Source of the DNA: Scytonema sp. UIC 10036 | Lineage (GTDB): Bacteria > Cyanobacteriota > Cyanobacteriia > Cyanobacteriales > Nostocaceae | Length of the DNA stretch: 24,119 bases | Direction: 5' to 3' | NCBI RefSeq assembly: GCF_009725235.1 | Contig: NZ_WJFC01000204.1 | Span: 1 to 24,119 of the forward strand | Shown here: positions 1 through 7,281 of the stretch, piece by piece | How positions within the stretch are numbered: the first letter of the stretch is position 1 | Layout of the letters: each line of letters starts with the position of its first letter | Made by a program: the position numbers and the translations under genes | Notes under the pieces: generated by a model | What the model was told of the DNA's origin: nothing | Databases searched by the model: none | The model's input: the letters and a program-made list of their open reading frames with translations, nothing else

Positions 1-81
1 TTGAGAAATTGTGTTTTGGTGTATGGTCAATGGGAAGTGGGGACTGAAGATTGGCGATTGGGGACAAGGAAGAAAGTTTTC

Positions 82-154
82 TCCAATCCTCAATCCAAAA
101 TCCAAAATCCTTTAATCCTCAATCCAAAATCCAAAATCCAAAATCCAAAATCCC
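82..154. repeat. Heptamer tandem repeat array (CCAAAAT-type)
   Basis: A compound tandem array built on the 7-mer ATCCAAA, with a larger unit (AATCCTCAATCCAAAATCC...) present twice. It ends five bases before the ATG at 159. An open frame starting at 51 reads through the array and yields an Asn/Pro/Lys/Ser-rich stretch with no protein character, so I treat it as non-coding. It matches the short tandemly repeated repetitive (STRR) sequences known from heterocystous cyanobacteria. Confidence 0.85.
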
Positions 155-158
155 TATT

Positions 159-701
159 ATGGCAAAAGCTAATTACATAGGTCGCATAGTGGATGGAGAC
201 AGACATGCTCCTATCAGTGGAGCGAAAATCTCCATTGGTTTACCTGGTACAGAACTGATTGTTTACACCGATCTGGAAGGAATTTATAAATTTCCTCTTG
301 ACTTTGGTGATTACAACGTGCTTGAGGGAGAAATCAAAGTAGAAGCTAAAAATTATAGAAACTACAGCGCCTTTCTCAGACTCTCTCCTCAAAACACAGA
401 TCTTGGCGATATTCGACTCGTTTCTCCCCAGCATCAAGAAAGCGATCGCAAATTACAACCCTCAGAAACCTCAGTCGCCTCAGAACCCGCAGTCACCTCA
501 GAAAACTCGGTTAGTTCGGAAAACAACATTGCACTCCCACTTGTAGCAGCAATCATGGTCGTCTTTGCTCTCCTAGTAGCAGCAATGACATTACCATCCT
601 CTCAAGAAAACCAACCTCAAGAAGTCCCAGAAAATACTATTAACTTTCAAGCACCTTTAAGTATTGCAAAAAATTCAACTGTTAAAGATTACTTTGCCTA
701 G
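159..701 (+). CDS. Carboxypeptidase-regulatory-like domain protein with one membrane segment
   Basis: A 180-aa protein of unknown role. Residues 1-90 look like a carboxypeptidase regulatory-like or transthyretin-like beta-sandwich: it opens MAKANYIGRIVDGD and continues with a typical 'isgAkIsI...vyTDleGiYkFpl' pattern. A Ser/Glu-rich linker follows (about 95-125), then a single hydrophobic segment (LPLVAAIMVVFALLVAAM, about 128-147) and a short polar tail. I chose the ATG at 159 because the upstream in-frame sequence is a tandem repeat and the fold begins just after this Met. No Shine-Dalgarno is visible, since the repeat runs almost to the start codon. Such domains are common in surface-associated bacterial proteins. 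Here the order is soluble domain then membrane segment with no signal peptide, which suggests a cytoplasmic-facing domain, though topology is not proven. Nothing nearby suggests a partner. Confidence 0.7.
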   Translation: MAKANYIGRIVDGDRHAPISGAKISIGLPGTELIVYTDLEGIYKFPLDFGDYNVLEGEIKVEAKNYRNYSAFLRLSPQNTDLGDIRLVSPQHQESDRKLQPSETSVASEPAVTSENSVSSENNIALPLVAAIMVVFALLVAAMTLPSSQENQPQEVPENTINFQAPLSIAKNSTVKDYFA

Positions 702-949
702 TGTTAAATTTACCTTTCAAAACCGCAGCCTGTAGGTAGCAGACGAACGCAGATAATTTTTAACTCTTCTTCCTCTCCTCTTCGTGCTCTTTGCGACGCC
801 AGATGCTTCAACTCTGGGAACCAGAGCAACGCACTGGCTCCAAAATGCGGTTCATTAAAAAAAGTCTTAAAGCGGGAGGATAACAAAAATCCAACTCTCT
901 GCATTCTTCTTTGTAACCTACATAACATACAAAAAAATCTGGAGAATCT

Positions 950-2689
950 ATGACTACAACCAGCACAATTCAATCATCCACAGTTTTTCTTGTCAGTGGA
1001 GGCGCAAAAGGCATCACAGCCAAATGCGTCATTAAATTAGCACAACACTATTCCTGTAAATTCATTCTTTTAGGTCGCTCAGAACTGTTAGAAACCGAAC
1101 CCAATTATGCTCGCGATTGTTTTGAAGAACCTATTTTAAAAAAGCGTATCATGGAATACCTTCTCTCACAAGGAGAAAAACCCACACCCATGGGCGTCCA
1201 GAAACTCTACAATCAAATAGCCTCCAGCAGAGAAATCAAACAAACTTTGGAAACAATTAAACAAGCGGGAGGATATGCAGAATATGTCAGCGCTGATGTC
1301 ACAGACAATCATACACTCAAAGAAAAACTGATAAGTGTCACCGAAAAAATTGGTTCAGTTAACGGAATCATTCATGGTGCTGGTAACTTAGCAGATAAGT
1401 TGATTGAAAAGAAAACAGAACAGGATTTTGAAAAAGTTTATACAGCCAAAGTCAAAGGATTAGAAAATCTTTTATCCTGTGTCAATGCCAATCAACTTGA
1501 ATACTTAGTTTTATTTTCTTCTGTCACAGGGTTTTATGGCAATATAGGTCAAACTGACTATGCGATCGCAAACGAAATCTTGAATAAATCAGCCCACATT
1601 GTCAAGCAGCGATATCCTGAATGCCATGTAGTTGCTATCAATTGGGCTGGTTGGGATAGCGGTATGGTAACACCGGAATTGAAAAAAGAGTTTGCTCGCC
1701 GAGGCATTGATATCTTATCTGTTGAAGAAGGAACAAAAATGCTCGTCAACGAACTCCATCCTGCAAATCACGACACCGCACAAGTTGTTATTGGTAGCCC
1801 TTTAATTCCACCTCCCATCCCATTAAAACCCGAACTGCAAACCCATCGAATTCGCCGCAAACTATCACTCGAAAACAACAGCTTTTTACTCGATCACGTT
1901 ATTGCTAGTAAAGCAGTTTTGCCAGCAACGTGTGCGGTATCGTGGATGGTAGACTCTTGCGAACAGCTTTATCCTGGTTATAGATTCTTTAGTAACACTG
2001 ATTTCAAAGTTTACAAAGGAATTAATTTTCATGAAAACTTGGCAAATGAATACATTTTAGATTTGCAAGAAATGGCTAAAACAGAATCTGAAGAAATTAT
2101 CTTGCAAGCTAAAATCTGGAGCCAATCTCCCAAGGGAAAACCCATTTATCATTTCAGTATAGATCGCGTTCAGCTTGTGCGAGAATTACCTACTCGTCCT
2201 ACATATGAATCCTTAAATCTCACAGAAGATAACATCATTACTATGACGGGGAAAGATTTCTATCAAGCAAAAACAGCATCTTTCTTCCCACTGTTTCATG
2301 GAGAATCTTTTCAAGAACTTAGAAGAGTTGTAAATATTAGTCCTGAAAAAATTACAACTGAGTGTATTTGGCGTGAAATTCCATTAAAGCAACAAGGACA
2401 ATTTCCTGTAGGTTGGGTTAATCCTTATTCGATTGATTTAAGTACTCATCCGCTATGGATTTGGCTGCAACATTTTCATCAAGAAATTTGTTTACCTGCG
2501 AGTCAGCAAAGATATGAACAATACACTCGGATTCCATGCAACACTCCTTTTTATGTATCTTGTGAAGTTACATCAAAAACAGCAACTAGTGTAGTTGCTA
2601 ATTTTATCGTACATGATGCTGAGGGTAATATCTGCTCTCGTCTTTTAGATGGCAAAGGTACTATTATCCCTACTCAGTCTTTGAGTTAG
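950..2689 (+). CDS. KR-DH protein of iterative PKS/PUFA-synthase type
   Basis: A 579-aa protein joining a ketoreductase and a dehydratase, which would reduce a beta-ketoacyl-ACP to hydroxyacyl-ACP and then dehydrate it. The KR (about 11-285) is an SDR fold with the NADPH loop GGAKGIT at 17-23, the serine pair in LFSSVTG (190-191), and catalytic Tyr204 and Asn208 in YAIAN. The DH (about 305-575) is a double hot-dog: first-half motif DHVIASKAVLP with catalytic His316 and Pro325, and second-half acid Asp496 in SIDLSTHPLW. The layout recalls KR/DH parts of PUFA synthases and heterocyst-glycolipid synthases rather than modular PKS. A GGAG ribosome site lies about 7 bases before the ATG. The KS gene follows on the same strand after 258 bases. 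No AT, ACP or enoylreductase is encoded nearby, so they must act from elsewhere if the system works. The TAG stop forms the first unit of the following G-rich repeat. Confidence 0.8.
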   Translation: MTTTSTIQSSTVFLVSGGAKGITAKCVIKLAQHYSCKFILLGRSELLETEPNYARDCFEEPILKKRIMEYLLSQGEKPTPMGVQKLYNQIASSREIKQTLETIKQAGGYAEYVSADVTDNHTLKEKLISVTEKIGSVNGIIHGAGNLADKLIEKKTEQDFEKVYTAKVKGLENLLSCVNANQLEYLVLFSSVTGFYGNIGQTDYAIANEILNKSAHIVKQRYPECHVVAINWAGWDSGMVTPELKKEFARRGIDILSVEEGTKMLVNELHPANHDTAQVVIGSPLIPPPIPLKPELQTHRIRRKLSLENNSFLLDHVIASKAVLPATCAVSWMVDSCEQLYPGYRFFSNTDFKVYKGINFHENLANEYILDLQEMAKTESEEIILQAKIWSQSPKGKPIYHFSIDRVQLVRELPTRPTYESLNLTEDNIITMTGKDFYQAKTASFFPLFHGESFQELRRVVNISPEKITTECIWREIPLKQQGQFPVGWVNPYSIDLSTHPLWIWLQHFHQEICLPASQQRYEQYTRIPCNTPFYVSCEVTSKTATSVVANFIVHDAEGNICSRLLDGKGTIIPTQSLS

Positions 2690-2726
2690 GGGTAGGGGGT
2701 AGGGGTAGGGGTTAGGGAGTAGGATT
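2685..2726. repeat. G-rich heptamer-like repeat, left arm of inverted pair
   Basis: A GTTAGGG/GTAGGGG tandem array that starts inside the stop codon of the KR-DH gene. The 16 bases at 2691-2706 are a perfect inverted match to 2893-2908, so a transcript could form a long hairpin in the spacer between the two PKS genes. Confidence 0.7.
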
Positions 2727-2759
2727 ACTATTTTCCGTTTCAAGATTACTTATTTGAAT

Positions 2760-2800
2760 GAACCGCAGAGGCGCAGAGGACACAGAGAAAAGAGTTGGAG
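2760..2800. repeat. Dispersed 'AACCGCAGAGGCGCAGAGGACAC' type spacer repeat
   Basis: The stretch AACCGCAGAGGCGCAGAGG followed by ACACAGAGAAAAGAG has the look of a dispersed intergenic repeat familiar from Nostocales genomes. A looser relative (AACCGCAGCC...GAACGCAG) sits at about 720-755. I infer this from pattern memory; a genome search would confirm it. Confidence 0.4.
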
Positions 2801-2861
2801 AGGTTTAGGTAATTTTAGACTGGGAAAGGAATAGTTTATATTCTATTCTCTGTTCCCCATT

Positions 2862-2918
2862 CCTAGTCCCTAGCCCCTAACCTCTATCCCTAACCCCTAC
2901 CCCCTACCCTCTAACCCC
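2862..2918. repeat. C-rich heptamer-like repeat, right arm of inverted pair
   Basis: A CCCTAAC/CCCTACC array, the reverse complement of the array at 2685-2726, ending about 17 bases before the ribosome binding site of the KS gene. Together the arrays could fold as a hairpin of about 230 bases and may attenuate or stabilise the transcript. Confidence 0.65.
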
Positions 2919-2947
2919 TTCAATCAACTCTTACAAGGAAATAAACC

Positions 2948-4459
2948 GTGGAAAAAATAGCAATTGTTGGGTTTTCATGCCTTTTTCCTGATGCGAAAAA
3001 CGCAGAAGAATTTTGGCAAAATCTTATTCAACAAAAAGATTCAACATCATTTGTGACTGCTGAAGAACTTGGAGTAGAGCCTCACGTTTTTTACAATCCA
3101 GCAAAAGGTCAACCTGATAAGTTTTATTCTCTGCAAGGGGGATTTATTCGGAATTTTCAGTTTGATTCAACTGGATATAAGCTACCTGCTGAATTTTTGC
3201 AAAGTTTGGATAATACCTTTAAGTGGTCTCTTGATACTGCAAAAAAAGCTTTGCAGCATAGCGGATATTTAGGAAATGAAGCGGTTTTGGCAAAATGCGG
3301 AGTTATATTAGGCGCACTCTCTTTGCCTACGCAATTCTCCAACAAATTATTTGCTCCTATTTATCAGCAGGTACTATCGTTTGCTATTAAGGAACTTTTG
3401 GAGTGTCAGGGCTTTGATTTCATGTCTCCAAATGCTTCTGCAAAAGTTTCCGCTCATAATGCAATGATATCTGGTTTGCCAGCTGCAATTGTTGCTCAAG
3501 CTTTGGCTTTATCAAATATTCATTTTTGTATTGATGCTGCTTGTTCTTCACCGTTATATGCTGCTAAGCTCGCATCTCATTATTTACAGACGCATAAAGC
3601 TGATTTGATGTTAGCGGGAGGTATTAGTTGTTCTGACCCTCTGTTTATTCGGATGTTGTTTTCTGGTATCCAAGGATACCCTGAAGATAATGACCTCAGC
3701 CGTCCCTTGGATAAGTCATCGCGAGGGCTGATTACTGCAGATGGTGTTGGGATGGTTGTCCTGAAACGATACAGCGATGCAGTTAGAGATGGCGATCGCA
3801 TTTACGCTACTATCAGTGGTATAGGGCTTTCTAATGATGGTAGAGGCAAGCATTTGCTTAGCCCCAGTTCCAAAGGACAAATTCTCGCGTTTGAACGGGC
3901 TTATCAAGAAGCACAAATTAGCCCCAAAGACATTGACTACATGGAGTGTCACGCCACCGGTACATTATTGGGAGATACGACCGAATTTAATTCAGTAGAA
4001 AGTTTCTTCGGCAAACATCAGGCAACTCCTCTAGTAGGTTCCGTAAAAGGAAATGTGGGACATTTATTAGTTGCGGCTGGTTCCGTCAGCATGATTAAAG
4101 CCCTTTTAAGTATGTCCAAAGGTGTGATTCCACCCACTATTAACATCACTGACCCCATAGGAACAGAAAACAACGTCATTGCACCCCAACGAATTGTTAC
4201 CAATGCCACTGATTGGCCCAACAAAACACCAGTTAAACGAGCAGCCATTAGTGCCTTTGGTTTTGGTGGAACCAACGCACATATGATTTTGGAACAAGGA
4301 GAAATTTCTCCCTTGTCTCCCCTGTCCCCCTTCTCCTCCACCACCCGTCCTAACACACTCCTTGCTTGCTGCTGTAATGTATCAAAAAGCGCTCCTTGCA
4401 AAGAAGCACGTGCGGTTGCCAAAACCGTGAAATGTTGCTCTAAAAACTCATTATTTTGA
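2948..4459 (+). CDS. Stand-alone ketosynthase (KS), chimeric or read-through C-terminus
   Basis: A beta-ketoacyl synthase of the PUFA-synthase/heterocyst-glycolipid class, expected to condense malonyl units onto an acyl chain. The frame opens MEKIAIVGFSCLFP. The catalytic triad is intact: Cys199 in DAACSS, His335 in ECHATGT and His372 in KGNVGH. The domain closes with FGFGGTNAHMILEQ at 437-450. The start is GTG at 2948, supported by AAGGAA at 2935-2940. From residue 452 (about nt 4301) the frame enters a C-rich repeat giving SPLSPLSPFSS, then about 40 Cys-rich residues that are the antisense of a minus-strand gene. That tail is not protein-like. Either a longer gene (for example KS-AT, as in PfaB-like proteins) was cut here, or a short KS lost its stop codon to the repeat. 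The KS core is complete, so activity is possible. The preceding KR-DH gene is the likely operon partner. Confidence 0.75.
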   Translation: MEKIAIVGFSCLFPDAKNAEEFWQNLIQQKDSTSFVTAEELGVEPHVFYNPAKGQPDKFYSLQGGFIRNFQFDSTGYKLPAEFLQSLDNTFKWSLDTAKKALQHSGYLGNEAVLAKCGVILGALSLPTQFSNKLFAPIYQQVLSFAIKELLECQGFDFMSPNASAKVSAHNAMISGLPAAIVAQALALSNIHFCIDAACSSPLYAAKLASHYLQTHKADLMLAGGISCSDPLFIRMLFSGIQGYPEDNDLSRPLDKSSRGLITADGVGMVVLKRYSDAVRDGDRIYATISGIGLSNDGRGKHLLSPSSKGQILAFERAYQEAQISPKDIDYMECHATGTLLGDTTEFNSVESFFGKHQATPLVGSVKGNVGHLLVAAGSVSMIKALLSMSKGVIPPTINITDPIGTENNVIAPQRIVTNATDWPNKTPVKRAAISAFGFGGTNAHMILEQGEISPLSPLSPFSSTTRPNTLLACCCNVSKSAPCKEARAVAKTVKCCSKNSLF

Positions 4460-4656
4460 AGAGCAGTACAAGTTTTAGATATGGGTTGTTCAAGTGGTGT
4501 ACCTGTAAATACTTGCTGAAGACTGTTGAGAGTTTGCTGGTGTGGAGTGTCAAGATTAGCAAAACCTACAAGGAAGCACCGATCAAAATCAGCAATCAAT
4601 TCAAAAGTTTCTTGAATTCCTTTAGGCAGTTGGTTCAATATATCTGGAAATACCAT
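4018..4656 (-). CDS. Unknown small helical protein with read-through C-terminus
   Basis: The open frame spans 212 codons, but only the first about 105 residues (4656 down to about 4340) look like a real protein: MVFPDILNQLPKGIQETFEL then a helical, Gln/Leu-rich region ending near ARASLQGALFDTLQQQARS. After residue 107 the frame enters the junction repeat (EEKGDRGDKGE) and then the antisense of the KS gene. I do not recognise the family. Its ATG lies about 12 bases downstream of the stop of the SWIM-like gene on the same strand, so the two are probably co-transcribed and may work together. The native end is unknown: it could be truncated, or could once have ended at the repeat. Confidence 0.5.
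   Translation of the reverse strand: MVFPDILNQLPKGIQETFELIADFDRCFLVGFANLDTPHQQTLNSLQQVFTGTPLEQPISKTCTALQNNEFLEQHFTVLATARASLQGALFDTLQQQARSVLGRVVEEKGDRGDKGEISPCSKIICALVPPKPKALMAARLTGVLLGQSVALVTIRWGAMTLFSVPMGSVMLIVGGITPLDILKRALIMLTEPAATNKCPTFPFTEPTRGVA
4302..4340. repeat. TCTCCCTTG/CTCCCC repeat at the junction of two convergent genes
   Basis: A pyrimidine-rich repeat (CTCCCTTGTCTCCCCTGTCC and onward) of the kind normally seen between genes in Nostocales. Here it lies inside two overlapping open frames and marks the point where both the + strand KS and the minus-strand unknown protein stop looking like proteins. Recombination between dispersed copies, or expansion through both stop codons, would explain the arrangement. 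Confidence 0.65.
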
Positions 4657-4668
4657 AATTTTCTTCCT

Positions 4669-5139
4669 TTAGACAAACCAACTCATTTCAGGTAAAAGAT
4701 GGTTATCACTACTCAGTTCTAAGTAACGAAGGTAGTTGAGAAATCGACTGAAAACTTCGCTCGCTGGTTCTTTTTTAACTGTTCCCGTGCGGCTGAGTAT
4801 GTCACCCATCGCTTTAATTTGACTCATGTCACCAGGAACTTTGAGAGTATTGGCAACTTGCTCGATCCCATAGGAAGTAACAGCCTCTTGAAGTAAAGCT
4901 TGCAAATGCTTGCACGGGTATCCACGCAACCCACCACAAGGACGATTGTTATTAGTGCTACAGTAGTAATCTAAAGTGTTGGCTTCAAAAAAAGAAACAT
5001 AGACTCGTTCGATATCAGAACCACTGGAAACCACTCCTTGCAAACGCCCGTTAAACAGTTCCACAAAGGGGACATCTTTGATATTTCGCTTTCCAGAAAA
5101 GGTATTGCGTTTGGAGTGAATGAAAGATGAGTTAAGCAT
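4669..5139 (-). CDS. SWIM-like zinc-binding protein, function unknown
   Basis: A soluble protein of about 156 aa. A Cys/His cluster, CSTNNNRPCGG...YPCKH followed by LQALLQEA, resembles the end of a SWIM zinc finger (the Cys-x-His then helix pattern), although the first cysteines are spaced more widely than canonical CxC. The N-terminal part (PFVELFNGRLQGVVSSG...RVYVSFF) looks like a beta-rich region; the C-terminal half is helical. SWIM fingers bind DNA or proteins, but no specific role can be read here. I place the start at the ATG at 5139; a GTG at 5151 in the same frame is possible. Neither has a convincing ribosome site. It leads a two-gene unit with the unknown protein that begins at 4656. 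Confidence 0.55.
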   Translation of the reverse strand: MLNSSFIHSKRNTFSGKRNIKDVPFVELFNGRLQGVVSSGSDIERVYVSFFEANTLDYYCSTNNNRPCGGLRGYPCKHLQALLQEAVTSYGIEQVANTLKVPGDMSQIKAMGDILSRTGTVKKEPASEVFSRFLNYLRYLELSSDNHLLPEMSWFV

Positions 5140-5179
5140 ATAAAGCAGCACTCACGCTTGTAGAAAAATTTCAGTATAT

Positions 5180-5293
5180 TCTGTCATTTGTCATTTGTCA
5201 TTGGTCATTTGTCAGTCTTCCATTAGCAATTAGCCATTAGCCATTAGCCATTAGCAATTAGCAATTAGCAATTAGCCATTAGCAATTAGCCAC
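5180..5293. repeat. Two adjacent heptamer arrays (TCATTTG and TTAGCAA/TTAGCCA)
   Basis: About four copies of a TCATTTG-type 7-mer (about 5183-5216) are followed by about ten units mixing TTAGCAA and TTAGCCA (about 5224-5293). The second array runs into the coding end of the response regulator and supplies its TAA stop (5286-5288, minus strand). The two interspersed heptamers suggest duplication of a mixed block. Confidence 0.85.
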
Positions 5294-7190
5294 TGATACA
5301 ATACCTATCGCGTCCTTGCTGTTTTGCTTGGTATAACGCCATATCTGCTGTTGCAATTAAAGCTGAAGGGGAACTGTTTTCATCGGGAACTATGCTGGCT
5401 ATACCCAAACTGACAGTGACATAATTCTTAATATCTGAGGAGGAGTGAGATATCTGAAGTTGGGCGACTTGTTCTTGAATATTGACAGCGACTTGCACTG
5501 CCCCTTTCTCCGTAGTATTCGGTAGAATAATGGCAAATTCTTCACCACCGTATCGTGCTACTAAATCTGCTGGGTATTGCACGGCATTGGTAATTGCACG
5601 AGCAATCTTTACTAAGCAGGTGTCTCCTTCTGGATGCCCGTATGTGTCGTTATAGCGTTTAAACTGGTCGATATCACATAAAATCAAAGATAGAGGTCTT
5701 TGCTCTCGGATCGATCGCTGCCATTGTTGCTGTAAGTACTCATCAAAGCGGCGACGATTGGCAACATGGGTTAATGCATCAATCTTGGCAAGGTGTTCTA
5801 GTTGCTGTTTTGCCTGTTGCAGTTTTTGGTAAAGTTCTGATTGCTGTAGGGCGATCGCTAAATTACTGGCAATTTGATGCAGTAAGTCTACTTCCTGTGT
5901 TTTCCATTGTCGATGAGCGTAACAAGCATGAACGATGAGCAAACCCCATAATTTTACTGTTTGAGATTTAAGGATTCTTGGATCGCTACTTTCTAAAGTG
6001 TTTTCCTCAGTACTACTGACGGTTGTTAAATCTTCTAAGTGTTGAATGATAGGAGTGACAACCTTAGATTTTACCCCTATATGCTGCATAAAGCTCTTCA
6101 AACAATTGCTCAAATCTTCTTGATTTGTATCAAAAATAACTTGTGACTGTCCTCGGAAGTAAAAGTCATAACACTTAGAGGGAAAACATCTATCTGAGAA
6201 TTGAAGTCCCAATGTTGACGGAAAGGCAGGATCTACATATTCTTGAATCACAACTCCCGATCCATCTGATTTTAGTTGGAAAATTAAGACTCGATCTACT
6301 TGAAGAATTTGACGGACTTGAGTAACTGTTGTGGTCAAAATTTCATGAAAATCCAAAGATTTATGAATTTGTTTGGTAATTTCAGTTAATAATCGCTGAC
6401 GCTGCATTTGACTTTGCAAGGCAAGTTCTGTCAGTTTGCGATCGCTTATATCTTCTATTAACCCATAACAAATAATTTCTCCATTATCCTGTCTAGTTGG
6501 TCGGTTAGCAATTTGAATCCATTTCATCTGCCCGGAAGAAATAACAATGCGTCCTTCCCATTTCAGGGGTTGCATTGTTTCCAAAGCAGCGTGTACCGAT
6601 TCTTTTAAAGAACTAACATCTTCGGGGTAAATAGAACTTTGTATAAACTCACCCCCCTGTTGGAAAGACACAAGATCTCTTTCAAACAAGTTTTGGAAAC
6701 TGGGACTGATGTAAAGCCATTGATTCGTTCCATCTCGCCGATGCAACAGCCTATAAATTACACTAGGCAGGTTTGCTGCTACCTCTTGAAATCTAGCTTC
6801 ACTCATTTGTAGCTGTCTTTCCAACTGAGAACGTCGCAAAGCTGTGGTGATAGTTGTCTGCAGTTCGGTACGTTTAAAGGGTTTAATAAGATAACCGTAG
6901 GGATCGGTAGCCATCGCTCGCGCTATAGTTAGCTCATCAGCGTATGCTGTTAAGTAAACAATCGGAATGTTTAACCGCTCGCGAATTCTGGTAGCTGCTT
7001 CTATACCATCCATGCTTCCCTGTAGTCGGATATCCATCAGTATCAAATCTGGTGTGAGCGTTGCCGCGAGATCGACTGCCTTTTCACCAGATGTAATGTT
7101 ACCTGCAACGGTATACCCCAACTTTTCTAAGGAAGCTTGAAGATTCCAAGCAACGACTCGCTCATCTTCAACTATCAAAATGCCTGCCAT
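5286..7190 (-). CDS. Response regulator diguanylate cyclase REC-PAS-GAF-GGDEF, GAF of CBCR type
   Basis: A 634-aa signalling protein predicted to make cyclic-di-GMP from two GTP in response to phosphorylation and a second input. The REC domain (1-115) has phospho-acceptor Asp53 (LMDIRL), Thr81 and Lys103. A PAS fold follows (about 130-255), then a GAF (about 270-455) and GGDEF (about 465-632) with an intact active loop RYGGEEF (GGEEF 548-552). The inhibitory RxxD site is degenerate (YPAD at 539-542), so canonical product inhibition may be lost. The GAF resembles phytochrome/cyanobacteriochrome GAFs: it has DRCF at 333-336, matching the DXCF motif, Cys363 at the usual bilin-cysteine position (followed by Leu, not His), and the family-like ending LWGLLIVHACYAHRQW. 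Bilin binding is therefore possible but unproven. ATG at 7190 is the start. The wreck of a histidine kinase lies just upstream on the same strand and may have been its partner. Confidence 0.85.
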   Translation of the reverse strand: MAGILIVEDERVVAWNLQASLEKLGYTVAGNITSGEKAVDLAATLTPDLILMDIRLQGSMDGIEAATRIRERLNIPIVYLTAYADELTIARAMATDPYGYLIKPFKRTELQTTITTALRRSQLERQLQMSEARFQEVAANLPSVIYRLLHRRDGTNQWLYISPSFQNLFERDLVSFQQGGEFIQSSIYPEDVSSLKESVHAALETMQPLKWEGRIVISSGQMKWIQIANRPTRQDNGEIICYGLIEDISDRKLTELALQSQMQRQRLLTEITKQIHKSLDFHEILTTTVTQVRQILQVDRVLIFQLKSDGSGVVIQEYVDPAFPSTLGLQFSDRCFPSKCYDFYFRGQSQVIFDTNQEDLSNCLKSFMQHIGVKSKVVTPIIQHLEDLTTVSSTEENTLESSDPRILKSQTVKLWGLLIVHACYAHRQWKTQEVDLLHQIASNLAIALQQSELYQKLQQAKQQLEHLAKIDALTHVANRRRFDEYLQQQWQRSIREQRPLSLILCDIDQFKRYNDTYGHPEGDTCLVKIARAITNAVQYPADLVARYGGEEFAIILPNTTEKGAVQVAVNIQEQVAQLQISHSSSDIKNYVTVSLGIASIVPDENSSPSALIATADMALYQAKQQGRDRYCISG

Positions 7191-7281
7191 ATTTAGCTTA
7201 GGACAGCTTGAAAAAGGTGAAATTCTATTTTATTCTTTTTATCTATGGAAAAAATTTCGCTTTTGTATTATTTGTCTGTAC

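Noticed and set aside
82..154. Possible CRISPR array in the regularly repeated spacer sequences
   Set aside because: Units are only 7 bases, contiguous and without spacers; no cas genes are present. The same holds for the arrays at 5180-5293, 9768-9848 and 11553-11686.
51..158. Upstream extension of the first gene from the ATG-like start at 51
   Set aside because: It is translated from a 7-base tandem repeat and gives a repetitive Gln-Asn-Pro-Lys sequence. The domain starts right at the ATG at 159.
5180..5293. Iterons of a replication origin
   Set aside because: Similar arrays occur in many other spacers here and no initiator gene is nearby.
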